DNA of 64,000 nucleotides from Mesorhabditis belari (GCA_958450365.1 CAUEEP010000911.1:1-64000), one strand, 5' to 3'; positions 1 through 10,523 are shown, counted from the first letter of the stretch. Program-made: numbers and translations. Notes: generated by a model from the sequence alone, not told the origin.

Positions 1-614
1 GGTCACTGAGTTTAATTGGCAAAAGAAAACGCGCTTCAAAAAAGATTTTTTTCGAATTAGTTTTCAATAAGAAACGCTTCATCGCTTTAAATGCAAATTT
101 CTTTGCTTAACTCTTTCGTTAATTTAATTTTTGTCAATCCTGGAGCGCACTGGAGGGAAATAAGCAAAAGAACTCACGAGAATCACTTTGTTTGGAGGTC
201 GACGGGGCATCGGTGGCGTCCAACTGCGAAAATCTAAATTAAACTCTTTGGAATTACCTAGAAATTGGATTTTTCTTTGCTAAAAAAGGCTCAAGCCACA
301 AACATTAACTTTTTCTTCTGATGAGTGGGAAAGGACTGTTGACTAGTGAATTGAGAAGCGCCTGCATGAGCTCACGCCAACACGCTGACCAGCCTAGGGC
401 GGGAGGCTAGGCCAGCCCTGCTTCCAGCCTAAGGCCAGGCTAGCCAGCCTAGGCCAGGTAAAGTTAGGGCTAAGCTTCAATAATCATTCAGGTAGATGTA
501 TTTCAATATGCTGAGAGTGACTAGCTTTATCCGAATACAGCTGGGTCGGAAAAGGAATTGAGCAGGAAGAATGGGTGATACTAACAAATTAACCCAAGAT
601 CACCGAATCATCGT
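1..614. other. No gene seen; short CCTAGGCCAG-rich patch
   Basis: I find no exon-like reading frame here. Bases 390-472 are a GC-rich patch of overlapping CCAGCCTAGG and GGCTAGGCCAG words on both strands, able to form small hairpins. The rest is AT-rich non-coding DNA. Confidence 0.5.
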
Positions 615-1110
615 AAAATAGAGAATTTTGAGCGTTGTGCGTTCCAGATCGCTTGAAAATAATGAAAAAACAAAGGTTTTCTGGAAAATTGGGCTTAATT
701 TCCGGTAAACTGAAAGTTTGCGTAATTGAGCCGAGCCTATCTTTATCTAGTCGTCGTGAAATAAAAAATTTTGAGTGTTGTGCCTTCCAGGATCGCTTGA
801 AAATGATGAAAAAACAAAAGGCTTTCTGGAAAATTGGGCTTAAACTAGCGTAAACTGGAAAGCTGCGTAATTGAACCGATCTTATCTTTGCCTAGTCGTT
901 GTGAAATAGAGAATTTTGAGTGTTGTGCTTTCCAGATCGCTTGAAAATGATGAAAAAACAAAAGGTTTTCTGGAAAATTGGGCTTAATTTCCGGTAAACT
1001 GGAAAGTTGCGTAATTGAACCGAGCTTATCTTTGCCTAGTCGTTGTGAAATAGAGAATTTTAGCTGTACTGACTTCCAGATCACTTGAAAATGCCAAAAA
1101 GATAGAGGTT
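615..1110 (+). repeat. Tandem repeat, about 143-bp unit, 3.5 copies
   Basis: Four successive copies of one unit contain a TGTGCGTTCCAGATCG-like core at about 637, 780, 923 and 1068, so the spacing is 143-145 bp. Between cores the copies share GAAAATGATGAAAAAACA, a GGGCTTAATTTCCGGTAAA stretch and TCTTTGCCTAGTCGT. The last copy is the most diverged. The short open frames here are by-products of the repeat and have no coding look. Confidence 0.85.
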
Positions 1111-1274
1111 TTATTGGAAATTATCGAATTAACAGTAGGACAAGCTTAGGCTTACTTGAAAAGGTTCGGTTTTGTGAAAACTAGTGAATGATAAGCTTTT
1201 AAGTGACAAGGAACTTCTTTACCGAGTACTGAGAATCGTGCCAGACCCAAAGAAAGTTAGAAAATCTTGAAAAT

Positions 1275-1850
1275 GGTAAATCTGGAAGGCACAAAAACTA
1301 ATGAAGCTAAGGAATTGATCAGTGAAACGATTTGACTCTATTTTATAATTATGGGGAGAATTTTTTTTTCTTTAGGCCCCTTTCCGGGGGGGGGGAAAAC
1401 TTTCCGGGGGGGGAACCGGAAAAGGAAATAAAAAATAAAAAGATTTATCTGACACTTTTGGTCGAATAGGTAGCTGGGGGAAATTTTGCTTGTACTTGCG
1501 CCGCCCCAGGCTCGAAGCTAGATAAATCCTAGATCTGGAAGGCACACTAACGAATGAAGCTAAGGAATTGATCAGTGAAACGATTTGACCTGAGTGATAT
1601 TTTGGTTGAGTAGCTGGACGATATTTCGCTTGTACTTGCGCCGCCCCAGGCTCGAAGCTAGAGAAATCCTAGATCTGGAAGGCACACTGACTAATGAAGC
1701 TAAGGAATTCAACAGTGAAACGATTTGAGTCTGACACTTTTGGTCGAATAGGTAGCTGGGGGAAATTTTGCTTGTACTTGCGCGGCCTTAGGCTCGAAGC
1801 TAGATAGATCCTAGATCTGGAAGGCACAAAGACTAATGGAAGTCAAAAAA
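1275..1850 (-). repeat. Second tandem repeat, about 141-bp unit, motif inverted
   Basis: Copies begin with TCTGGAAGGCACA at 1281, 1534, 1674 and 1815 and continue with ACTAATGAAGCTAAGGAATT and GTACTTGCGCCGCCCCAGG. The regular spacing is 140-141 bp; the 253-bp first interval is explained by an insertion. The core is the reverse complement of the core in the 615-1110 array, but I cannot align the rest of the unit to that array. Confidence 0.8.
1340..1449. repeat. About 110-bp G-rich insertion within the 141-bp repeat
   Basis: Compared with the copy at 1674-1815, the first copy is interrupted by about 110 bases. They hold two CTTTCCGGGGGGG blocks about 20 bp apart, flanked by AT-rich DNA. A possible TCT target duplication borders it. 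It could be a small inserted element or a G-quadruplex-prone expansion. Confidence 0.4.
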
Positions 1851-2534
1851 GTAGAAGTTAACCAAAAATTTTACTTTTTATTATTCTACAATTGTGAGAC
1901 ATTGAAAATTTGCGGTAAGAAATTGTTTCCGGTAAGAAATTGTTTCCAGTAAGAAATTCGCCTCCAATTCCCCTCCGCTCCCCGTTTTCGTCTCATTGCT
2001 CACAATGGTCCCATTTTAAGCGTTTTTTTCTTTGTCTGGATGGCACAAGAGCCAAATTTAGCCCGTTGCCTGGCTTTTTTTGGCGACAAAAAAGGCAAAA
2101 AGGCCAAAAAAGGCCAAAAAAGGCAAAAAGGCAAAGGCAAAAAACGAGCCCATCTCCCCGAAAATCGGGGCGATTCAATTTCGAACATCCTTGCCTGAAT
2201 TCTCGAAATTCTCTGAAATTTCCTCTTTTGTTTTTGTTCGCTATGACTCGCAGCACGCGCATTGTGACGCGTTAAAAAAGATTTGCGAAATTGGAGAGAA
2301 ATTGGAGAGAAATTGAGAGAATTCCGTGACCTCAGCAGAAGCTGAGCAGAAGCAAAGCACAAATTTTTGTTCTACCTATGAAGTGGCGATTTTTTTTGAA
2401 TATTTAGCCCTTGTGCTATCCAGCTTTGACAAATTTGAGCAATTTATGCAAATTTGAGGTTTCGAACAAGGCAAAAAAGCCGAGAAGTCAGATGCGCTAG
2501 AACCGAATTCTCTGAACTCAGGCTTAGGCTCATT
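1851..2534. other. Non-coding stretch with an AAAAAGGC low-complexity tract
   Basis: Bases 2085-2145 are repeats of AAAAAGGCC. The recurring motif appears in inverted form at 2035-2047 (TCTGGATGGCACA) and in forward form at 2411-2424 (TGTGCTATCCAGC). The overlapping long frames on both strands are low-complexity and are not believed to be genes. Confidence 0.5.
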
Positions 2535-2990
2535 TTGAGTGAGTATTTAGCTGCAGTGACATCCAGATTGACCGAATTTCATTGCGCCAAGTTGTCAGCG
2601 ATTCCAGGGTGGTTCAATTACGCAATAACCCAAAAACCCAAAACGAAATTTGTCTAATCATTGGAAACCCAGTTTTAAGTGAGTATCTAGCTGCAGTGAC
2701 ATCCAGATTGACCGAATTTCATTGCGCCAAGTTCTCAGCGATTCCACGGCGGTTCAATTACGCAATAACCCAAAATCTCAAAACCAAATTTGTCAAATCA
2801 TTGGAAACCCAGTTTTAAGTGAGTATCTAGCTGCAGTGACATCCAGCTTGACCGAATTCCATTGCGCCAAGTTCTCAGCGACTCCAGAGTGGTTCAATTA
2901 CGCACTAACCCAAAACCCCAAAATGAAATTTGTCTAATCATTGGAAATCCAAGTCTAGGCGAATACTCTAGCTGCACTGACATCCAGATT
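2535..2990 (+). repeat. Third tandem repeat, 140-bp unit, 3 to 4 copies
   Basis: The unit starts GTGAGTATCTAGCTGCA and carries GTGACATCCAGATTGACCG. It continues with TTCATTGCGCCAAGTTCTC and GGTTCAATTACGCAATAACC. Cores lie at about 2556, 2696, 2836 and 2976, exactly 140 bp apart. Apart from the core, the unit does not resemble the two arrays upstream. Confidence 0.85.
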
Positions 2991-3840
2991 GGCCAAAGCT
3001 CTCATTTAATTCGCGTTCTCACCTTTCTGCTAGCTTCTGCGCGCCGGGGTCCACCTCGGAGACGTCGATCTCTGGCAGAGCGTTTCGGCGCCCGGACCGG
3101 CCCGAGCTCGAGAATTGGTGCATTCTCTCGTCGGCCCCTGACTCCAATTCGCCCATCTAGAAAGCGGAAATAGGGATAAAGTCCAAAATGAGAGCAATCT
3201 AAAAGAGAAATTGGGAATTTTAGCGAAATTTGAGTTCAAAATCGGCCAAAATGCCAGAAAATAAGCGAAATCGAAAATTTTAAGCGAAAAACTGAATGCA
3301 AATGTATATTTTTTTTTAAAAAGTGTTTCCTGGATGTCACAGTAAGTTTTGAGAATGAGAAAAAGATCAAAAAGATTAGTTCAAAAGTGGACAATGATGA
3401 GCAAGCTGTGAGCGGGGGAAAAGTGAGTGAGTCGATCTTGCGGAGAAAAGGAGAACGAGAAGAGCGATGGCAAAAAGAGGAAAGGGATTGGGCGGGGCAT
3501 CTAGGCATCGATCTAGCTCTGTCTCTGTCTCTGGGAGCTCTGTGAGGGGAATTCTCTGAGAGCTCCCCTTTCTCCCTTCCCCCTTTCTCCCTTTCTCCCT
3601 TTCTCCCTTTCTCCCTTTCTTCCCCTTCTTCCCCTCTCTTCCTCTTCCCCAAACCGATTGCGTGTTGCCAGGCACGGCCGGCTGAGTCCCACCCTTCTTC
3701 TCTCTTTCATTCGTGTGTTTGGATGATCAAAAAATGGAGAAGTGAGAAAATTGGACGTTTCAAACATCACTTTGCATCATGGATGGACCAGGTCCAAGGT
3801 CTGACTGCTTTCGGCTGACTCGGGGAATTTTTCGCTGAAG
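2991..3840. other. Non-coding stretch with a pyrimidine tract
   Basis: Bases 3555-3630 are CTCCCTTT repeats, which make long meaningless Lys/Glu/Arg-rich frames on the minus strand. The inverted TCCTGGATGTCACA motif is at 3329-3342. A GC-rich patch lies at 3035-3110. I see no splice-bounded exon that I would defend. Confidence 0.4.
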
Positions 3841-3841
3841 A

Positions 3842-4016
3842 AAAGCCCAGAAAGCCTAGACTAGCTCAGAAAGGCCTAGACTAGCACAGAAAGGCCAAAA
3901 GCCGACCCAGACCAGAAAGGCCTAGCTTAGCCCAGGAAGGCCTAGACTAGCTCAGAAAGGCCTAGCCTAGCCCAGAAAGGCCCAGCCTAGCCCAGAGAGG
4001 CCGACCCAGATCCAGG
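3842..4016 (+). repeat. 20-bp minisatellite
   Basis: A degenerate 20-bp unit, AGAAAGGCCTAGACTAGCTC, is repeated about eight times. Internal variants change CTAGACTAGC to CTAGCCTAGC, and one slipped copy carries GCCGACCCAGACC. Confidence 0.75.
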
Positions 4017-4423
4017 CTACACCTGTCTAAAATCCAAACCAGGCTCAGGTACGGCTGGTTTCTTAAGGGAAGCTAGGCCAGACCTTACAGGTTCTAAGGC
4101 TTGATCGGAGCATGCCAAGGAGACTGCAGGGTGATTAAAAATTAAAAACTTTACAAAAGAATCTCGATTTTTAAGCGAAAATCTAGATAGAAATTGGACT
4201 TACTACCGTAAATACTGTAAGCGAAAATACTGAAGCGCCCTCGAATAGCGTGTGTTCCCCTTAAGAAATAGTCTGAAATAGGAAACAAGTCAGGTCGAAA
4301 TCAATCGAATATCTTCAATATTCAATATAAAATTTGTAAGATATTCTGTTTCTTTTAAATGCACTCGTTTCCTACTGTGGACTATTTGTTGAAAGGAATA
4401 CACTCTACCCTCGAAGCGCTCTA

Positions 4424-4606
4424 GAATAGAAGTCCTCTAGAATAGAAGTCTTGTAGAATAGAAGTCCTCTAGAATAGAAGTCTTGTAGAATAGAAGTCCT
4501 CTAGAATAGAAGCCTTGTAGAATAGAAGTCCTCTAGAATAGAAGTCCTCTAGAATAGAAGCCCCATCGAATGGAAGTCCTCTAGAATAGAAGCCCCATCG
4601 AATGGA
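4424..4606 (+). repeat. 16-bp minisatellite
   Basis: About eleven copies of a 16-bp unit, CTAGAATAGAAGTCCT. Some copies alternate CTCTAG with TTGTAG, and the last copies change to CCCCATCGAATGGAAG. The array is non-coding. Confidence 0.85.
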
Positions 4607-5299
4607 AGCCTTTGCAATCAACTCGCCTTTGCAATCAGCTCGCCGCGACCAACTTTCGGTGGCTCGTTCTCAGCGTGATCGAAAGATTACGCTCTCAAAA
4701 CTCGATAACTTTTATGTGGACGTGTGCAAAGATATTTTGATACCAAAAAATAAAAATTGATCAACTCTGCGAAGACTTGATGCCTTCTTAAGTTGAAAAT
4801 GACGTTTTTTGACTTTCTGCCCGCTAAAACGTGGACAATCTATTGATCTATTGACAATACGTGGACAATCTCGGGCGTGTTTTTTAGTTTTACATGCGTA
4901 GGGGAGGATAATTAAAGTTAAAACAAAGCAAAAAAGGTCTTTTGGGTGTTAAAGTCTGCTGATATTTCTTTGAATGCACCGTTCAAAGTAAAGATCGGAC
5001 AACAGGATGAGAATTGGCTTTGCCATCGGCTCCGGATTCTCCGGACTCCGGAAAAGCACGAAAAGATGAAACGGGTGGTGGCAATCCAAAACCTCCTTCA
5101 ATGGACATCTACTTGAGCTCAATAGACAGCGTTTGTGAATGCTTGGGACACAATCAGCGACAGCCATAGCGACAGATGCGGCAGCTGAGGGATTCTTTGT
5201 ACGGCCGTGTAATCGCTCTCCATTTGGCAAAACCCTCTGGTATAGGGGATTCTCGTTCCGATTTTGAATTTTTTAAATTTCTTTAATTGTTGAAATTTT
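4607..5299. other. Unassigned region, weak minus-strand coding look
   Basis: On the minus strand, 4949-5230 is open for 93 codons, and an overlapping frame starting near 5224 encodes a hydrophobic run (LPHLSLWLSLIV). Neither frame is bounded by clear splice sites, so I do not call a gene. Bases 5193-5214 share a near-identical 22-mer with 44735-44756. Confidence 0.25.
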
Positions 5300-7270
5300 A
5301 GCAGTTGTGAGTTCCAGAATGATCGATTTTCAGAAAATTTTTGAAAAAACTAAATTTAAACGAGTAAAGGCTGGCTGAATCAGCCCCAGTATCAACACTT
5401 GGACTCAGGGCTTACTTGTCAAGGAGAAGACCCAGCTTAGCTCAGCCCAGCTCAGCTTAGCTCAGCTCAGCTTAGCACAGTTAGGTGCCGGGCAACGGAC
5501 AAATTAACTCCGTGATCGTACTGGGAATAAAATTAGCTCAAAGTCTACTAGCCCAATTTTCCGACTCCTCTAAAAGTCTCAGGCTTACAGAAAAACGAAA
5601 CAAATAAGAAATGAGAGTCCTGAGGGAGACGGAGAAGAAATCCTATCATTTTTAGCTTTTTGTTTTCTCAAAAGAAGAGCCAGCATCTTCTCCATAATGA
5701 TACCCGACGTGTTCTCTTCTCTTTCGGCGATTTCCCTATGCCCTTTCGCAATGAAATTGGCCTAGAGCTTCATTCTGGAATGCACAGCACTGAATTCATT
5801 ACTCTTCGAAGGGGATCAATGTTTGAGAGATTTTGTCCTGCTAAAGCGTGCCCCGACTACCGTAATCTTGTCCAAAAATCAGAATTTTCAATTTTCAATC
5901 AATTTTCATTTTTCTCGAATTTTACCCTCTAGTGACATCCAGAATTGATGAAAAGTTGAAAATTCGTCGAGTTTTCACTGTATGCTAGCCTGTATTCTTG
6001 TTGACAACGTTTGAAACGACTTACCTCATTTTCCGATTTAGTTACCCAACCCCGCGCTCCCCAAACGTACTTTGTGTGAAGCGAACTTTGCAAACACCCA
6101 TTTCCTAGCCAACTTTAATCCGAATTTCCCTCGATTCGGCGCTTTTTTCGCGGAAATTTGACACATTTAAGCTGAAACCTTATCTTTTTTAAAGGGAAAT
6201 TCAAAGTTTAGAAAAATTTCAAAAATATGAATGAGAGCTGAAGTGGAAGCATTTCTCGTCACGTTTTAGTGCTCCCGTTTAGTCACCCAACCCTTTGTGT
6301 TTATGGAAACAGGGTCAGCGCAAATTTTGAATTTCTGAACTTGAGAAGAACTCTAGTGACTTCCAGAACCGCCAAAAAACCGTTTACTGATTAATTTGCA
6401 TTACGGTAGAGAGAGAAATGGGCACCGTTTAGGAAACTGGTACGGTGCTGGCTGAAACCGCTAATTTTAAAGTTTTAAGCTGCGAAGCATCCCTAGTGAC
6501 TTCCAGAATAGCCAAAAAACCGTTTCCTAACGAATTTGGATTACGGTAGGAAGAGGAAACGGTTTAGAAAACGGATTCTACAAAACTCCTGTTCGTTTCT
6601 CATCCAAACAGTGGTCCAGTTCAGCTATTCAGTGCTGTGCATTCCAGAATGGGACTCTAGGCTGATTTTGTTGCGTTTTAACACTTTGAAACACTGTTTT
6701 TAGGGTCAGCTAACGATTGGGTACTGTAGAATGGGCATTTTTTAGGATTGGATACGAATTTGAGATGAAATTGTCGCTAAGTCTCGTCATCATTTTAGAA
6801 AACCCAAAACCTTTACCCGAAATAAAAGCAAACCGCTTGAATCAGATTCGAATTTTGCATAAGTCGTGTATTCCATTCTTGAAAAAAGAACACATAAATT
6901 TCTCTATCTTTTTCGAGGCTTTCCCTTGATTTTTGGTGGTCATTTCTCATCCAGGACACCAGGAAAATATTTGCGGACGGGGAATTTATGCAAAGCCGAG
7001 AGCCAGCGGGTTTTTGATCTTTTTGGTGTTTTCAGAGTTTTGTGACGAGTTGGGTAACCAAGCCGGAATCTAGATTTGACTGAATTGCCACAAAATTGGA
7101 ATTATTATTTATTGTGCGTTCCAGATCGCTCAGAAGACCAGTCAAAATGAAAAATTGTCAGAAAATTTTTGAGAGATTTCGAGGCGAATGAAATTGACAG
7201 AGTTGGGTAACTAAACCGGGCTCCGAAAAGTGCCCAAATGGGAAATGTTAGTTGTTGTGCGTTCCAGATA
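5300..7270 (+). repeat. Dispersed TCCAGAA motif copies at about 142-bp phase
   Basis: Forward motif copies start near 5304, 5931, 6355, 6496, 6638, 7113 and 7256, and one inverted copy is at 5774-5786. The 6355-6496-6638 and 7113-7256 steps are 141-143 bp, and 5931 to 6355 is about three such steps. A second word, TTTAGTTACCCAACCC, occurs near 6040 and 6285, and its inverse near 7058 and 7203. No gene is evident. Confidence 0.7.
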
Positions 7271-7689
7271 AGAAGATTTCGACACGAAAAATTTCAAAAA
7301 CTAAATAAAACGGTCTAAATAAGCAAAGTGAACGTTTTCAGAGTCCCATCCCTCCCCCCGCAGCCAGCCACCAGTCAGCAGTCACAGCAATAGCGATCCG
7401 AATCTCCGCCTAGACGTCCAGAAACAGAAATAAATGCAAATTCTTATGCAAATTCATATGCAAATTTGATAACAAATGTAAATTTCCCTCACCGAGGCCT
7501 TCGTTTTAAATGCAAATTTCGATGAATGATGAAAATTATTCGATTTTTCTAAAACCAAATTCTTCTTCTTTTTTCCGGAAACGTTTTCAATGCATTCCAG
7601 ATTTCAAGAATTTCTCGTTTTAACGGTGCAACTTTATAATTTTTTGTAAAGAAACAATCTAATTGAAGCTGATTAAGTTTTTCGATCGA

Positions 7690-8610
7690 TAAATGAATGC
7701 CAATGGGTTTCGTGCGTTGCAGAATTGAGCTCAAAAAAAGGAATTCTGAAGATTTGGACAGTGTTGATCAATTTATCAGTGTTAATGTGTTCTGTGAGTT
7801 CCAAATTGGGGAGATTCAATGAAACATTGTGGAATCCCCAAAGGCCCGAAGAAGCCGTGAGCGACTGAGCCGGCTTCGCCTCTTTGGGCGTCATTATCCC
7901 CAAATTCTTGGGAAGAATTTTGCTTCTACCGTGTGCGTTTATGCAAAAAACTGAGAAGTTTCATGTTGAGGTAAGCGCGCGGCTTCTGGTACAGGGTTTT
8001 GAAATATATGTGTCGTAGCCGATTATGAATGAAATTTTTTTGGCAAATCTTTCTAGTAGAGCAATCCTTTAATGTATGAGGACAATATTATATCATTTTG
8101 TAGCTAATTAAATTCTGCATCGATTGGTACCAAACTTGTGAGTTTAGGTTAAAAATTGCCGGAGCTACAACGTTTCATTCAAAATCGTTTCATTCAAAAG
8201 TTTCTCATCTTTTTGATCACTTTCGGTTTTATTACCCAGCTTTGCTTTAGCACATAGAATGTGGTGTTTGCATAGGTATTTTGGCCGCATTCGGTTTTTC
8301 CGTTCCGGAAAACCCCCGGATGCACGCTTTCAGCTTGTTCTAATCCATTTTTCAGCTTGTTCTAATCCATTAAAGTATGCGCTACCGGTAATCTACTGTT
8401 TTTGGCCTTAGCGGTTACTGTACTTGAAAACTACAGTACTGTAGTTGAAAACTAAAACCGCATTCCGAATCCTTACCCCAAAAATCGCTGGATAAAAATT
8501 TTCAGATCTACAGCTAGAACTTGTCGTCAGAATGGCCAGTTACTGATCCTGATGGTTGAAAATTTAAATGATCACATAATTTGCATTCTAATAAGTTATG
8601 AAATGGAAAA
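7690..8610 (-). repeat. Module D, copy 1 (minus orientation)
   Basis: This block recurs in the opposite orientation at about 49300-50280 and 62700-63330. Shared landmarks are a TCGATCGATAAATGAATGCC edge, two motif-like sites (7709-7724 and 7792-7807), a hairpin at 7837-7888, GTTTATGCAAAAAACTGA, and TCTACAGCTAGAAC near 8508. A short frame starting MTPKEAKPAQSLTA is partly conserved in all three copies but lies within the hairpin, so coding is doubtful. Confidence 0.7.
7837..7888. repeat. Imperfect hairpin in module D
   Basis: CCCAAAGG and GAAGCCG pair with CGGCTTC and CTTTGGG around a central GTGAGCGACTGAGC loop, giving an arm of about 20 bp with a small bulge. The matching sequences at 49963-50013 and 63067-63117 keep most of the outer arms. 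It could be a structured RNA or only an old inverted repeat. Confidence 0.5.
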
Positions 8611-9002
8611 ACTTTGCACAAAACATGCAATTTGGTTTGGTGAGAGCCAGAGTTGAGCGATTTGAACCGAATCGGTTCGATTCGAGTGGCGGAACTTGCT
8701 TTCTAAAGTATAGTTGCCCTACCGCATCCCGCACAAAAAATTCCCCTTTTGCCATTCTTTTCATTCTCCTTCATTCCATCATCGAATCGCAAACTTTATC
8801 CGCTTTTATGCCGAGTCCTGCTAAGTTTTCTTTCGCCTTTCTAAATTCTATTATATTTTTGTAGCGCATTTTTAAGGTACTCTCTCTTTCCCCTCATTCG
8901 TTCTCTCCTTTTTATATTGTTTGAAAGTTGAATTTTTCCGTGACTTCAGTAAATCTTGCAAATGCCAATTCAAATGACGTCTTTCTATTTTCAGATACAA
9001 GA
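8611..9002. other. Upstream region of F-box B copy 1
   Basis: AT-rich DNA ends in a good acceptor, TCTATTTTCAG, at about 8985-8995, seven bases before the F-box ATG. A palindromic GAACCGAATCGGTTC lies near 8667. I see no upstream coding exon. Confidence 0.4.
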
Positions 9003-9530
9003 ATGTCGGTTGCAACGATCGGGGATTTGCCATTAGAACTGATTGGGAAAATCGCACCCTATCTCGATGTGAATGACGTGATGATGGTGAATAAGAGGCT
9101 CTACTCGAGCTATGCGATGAATCAATCGATCGTTTTTGGAAAGCACGTCGCTATGGTTGCCCTGGGACAGAGCTCCGAACTAAAAATTCGATCAAGACGT
9201 TCTTCGATTCTCCGTTCTTTCAATTGAATGCAACTCTTCTTCCTTTCGTCAAACGGATCGATACATGCGACGAGTTAGAATGTTTCCAGTGCCAAAGGGC
9301 CCTATGGAATGTTCTTAGACCAGTTGAAATCTGTGAACCAACTCCAGTTCAGTTCAGACAACGAATACGACGATTTATGCGAGGATGGCAGGCGCTACAC
9401 TGGAATGTTCCTAAACCCGTTGAAATCCGTGAACCAACTCGACGTCCGTGTTTACATGAAGGAAGATTACCTGAAGTTCCTCAACAATTTTCGTGGATCG
9501 GTCAAAAAGAATGAGGATGAGGAATTTTAG
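9003..9530 (+). pseudogene. F-box-like protein, family B copy 1 (frameshifted)
   Basis: The start follows a TTTCAG acceptor plus ATACAAGA. The first 60 codons are open and look like an F-box: IGDLPLELIGKIAPYLDV, then DV, VNKRLYSS and SIVFGKHV. Relative to the copy at 25984-26500, bases are lost near 9160 and 9182, so the frame stops at 9225. The conserved C-terminal part (MKEDYLKFLNNFRGSVKK) resumes in another frame and ends at 9530. F-box proteins usually recruit substrates to SCF ubiquitin ligases; this copy is probably dead. Its 3' end overlaps, on the other strand, the open region that follows ORF C1. Confidence 0.7.
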
Positions 9531-9707
9531 GAGACTAGCGCAAAGGATGTCATAATCTTCGTCAGAATTTGAGGAGGCATAAAAATCTGATCGATTTAGA
9601 GGATCTAGTATAGACACCGCCGCTCTGTCAGAATCAAAACCACAATACAAACAGACTTGATCCCTTTCCTTCGGAGTAACACAGGTTGAACGAATTTTGA
9701 ATCCGAT

Positions 9708-9785
9708 TCAGGGATGGTTAGAGCCCGGAAGAGGCGGTAAACTTTGCAGATCGACTACCTCGTCCAGACAGTCATAAATCGTCAT
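9708..9785 (-). CDS. Tiny ORF, family C copy 1 (25 aa)
   Basis: MTIYDCLDEVVDLQSLPPLP is followed by GSNHP and a TGA. The same 25-codon frame occurs at 25717-25794 and 47417-47494, and with a different stop at 20171-20239. Beyond the TGA the same frame stays open for about 70 codons (to about 9411 here), including PKERDQVCLYCGFDSD and an acidic SSNSDEDYD run. It may be a microprotein, an exon of a larger gene, or a decayed gene. I do not recognise the family. Confidence 0.4.
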   Translation of the reverse strand: MTIYDCLDEVVDLQSLPPLPGSNHP

Positions 9786-10523
9786 CACTAAACTAGAAAA
9801 GCGGCAGAAAGTAGGAAATGTATTTTAAATGAAAAGAGAGCTAGTAATAAGGAAGCTTTCAAGTGAAACAGTGGGGTGATGAGACTTATCGAATGACAAT
9901 AAAAGAAATTACCTATACAAAAGTTTACAAATCCACACGATACTAAAGTAATCACAGCAAAAACAATATGGATCAGGATAATGCAGAAGAAGAAAGCTCT
10001 ATCAGATTAATTTTGTTTAACTATCTTTTGTACCAAAAGGGAATGGAAAGTAATCGAATTGAGGTAAAACAAGTGGAATAAAACTCTATTTTTAGCTCTT
10101 CCCTTCCAGACATACCTACGAATAGTAGACGAAGCTGCCAATTGCAACATCTCAGCTATTTCGACTCGTTTGAAATCGATAAACGAGTCAATCAAACGAG
10201 TCACTTAGAACGAGAACAACTACAATAAAATGAAGGATTCCTTGACATCAAACACAAAAACAACAAACAACGCTGAAACCCATAAACTCGTTTGGTAGAT
10301 TCTGACCGATGCGTTAATCAATGCCTAAAAAGGTTGGTACAAGAACCAACTCAGGATCTGTGGTGCCGATCGAACAACCAATCAATCGATTCCGTCAACA
10401 ACGAATTTGGAGTCCAAACAAAAGAATTCAACTTGTTACGGCTACATAAACCCCATTAGAATGCCGATATAAAATGATTAGACAAGTCTTTTTTTCCTTT
10501 CTAGATGAGTCTTTTTTTCAGTC
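9786..10523. repeat. Cluster module with short conserved ORFs
   Basis: This block recurs at 20240-20940, 56400-56945 and 63340-63650, and inverted at 12665-13110 and 25120-25520. It holds a palindrome GACTCGTTT...AAACGAGTC near 10170-10203. A minus-strand frame (10007-10204) contains VEIAEMLQLAASSTIRRYVW, and a plus-strand ORF starts MKDSLTSNT at 10227. GATATAAAATGATT near 10470 looks like a TATA box for the Lys/Arg ORF that follows. No function can be assigned. Confidence 0.5.

Noticed and set aside
1940..2362. Long overlapping basic ORFs
   Set aside because: Low-complexity AAAAAGGC sequence read in several frames on both strands.
3236..3770. Lys/Glu/Arg-rich minus-strand ORFs
   Set aside because: They reflect the CTCCCTTT pyrimidine tract; no conserved domain or exon borders.
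4949..5230. 93-codon minus-strand ORF as a gene
   Set aside because: No splice borders, start context or repeat conservation; an overlapping frame looks equally plausible.
8660..8700. GGTTCGATTCG as a tRNA B box
   Set aside because: No A box or acceptor stem nearby; it is part of a GAACCGAATCGGTTC palindrome.
10007..10204. VEIAEMLQL...VWKGRAKNR frame resembling a homeodomain helix 3
   Set aside because: The resemblance needs an insertion, lacks the WFQN core, and the frame is broken in sister copies at 12.9, 25.3 and 56.5 kb.
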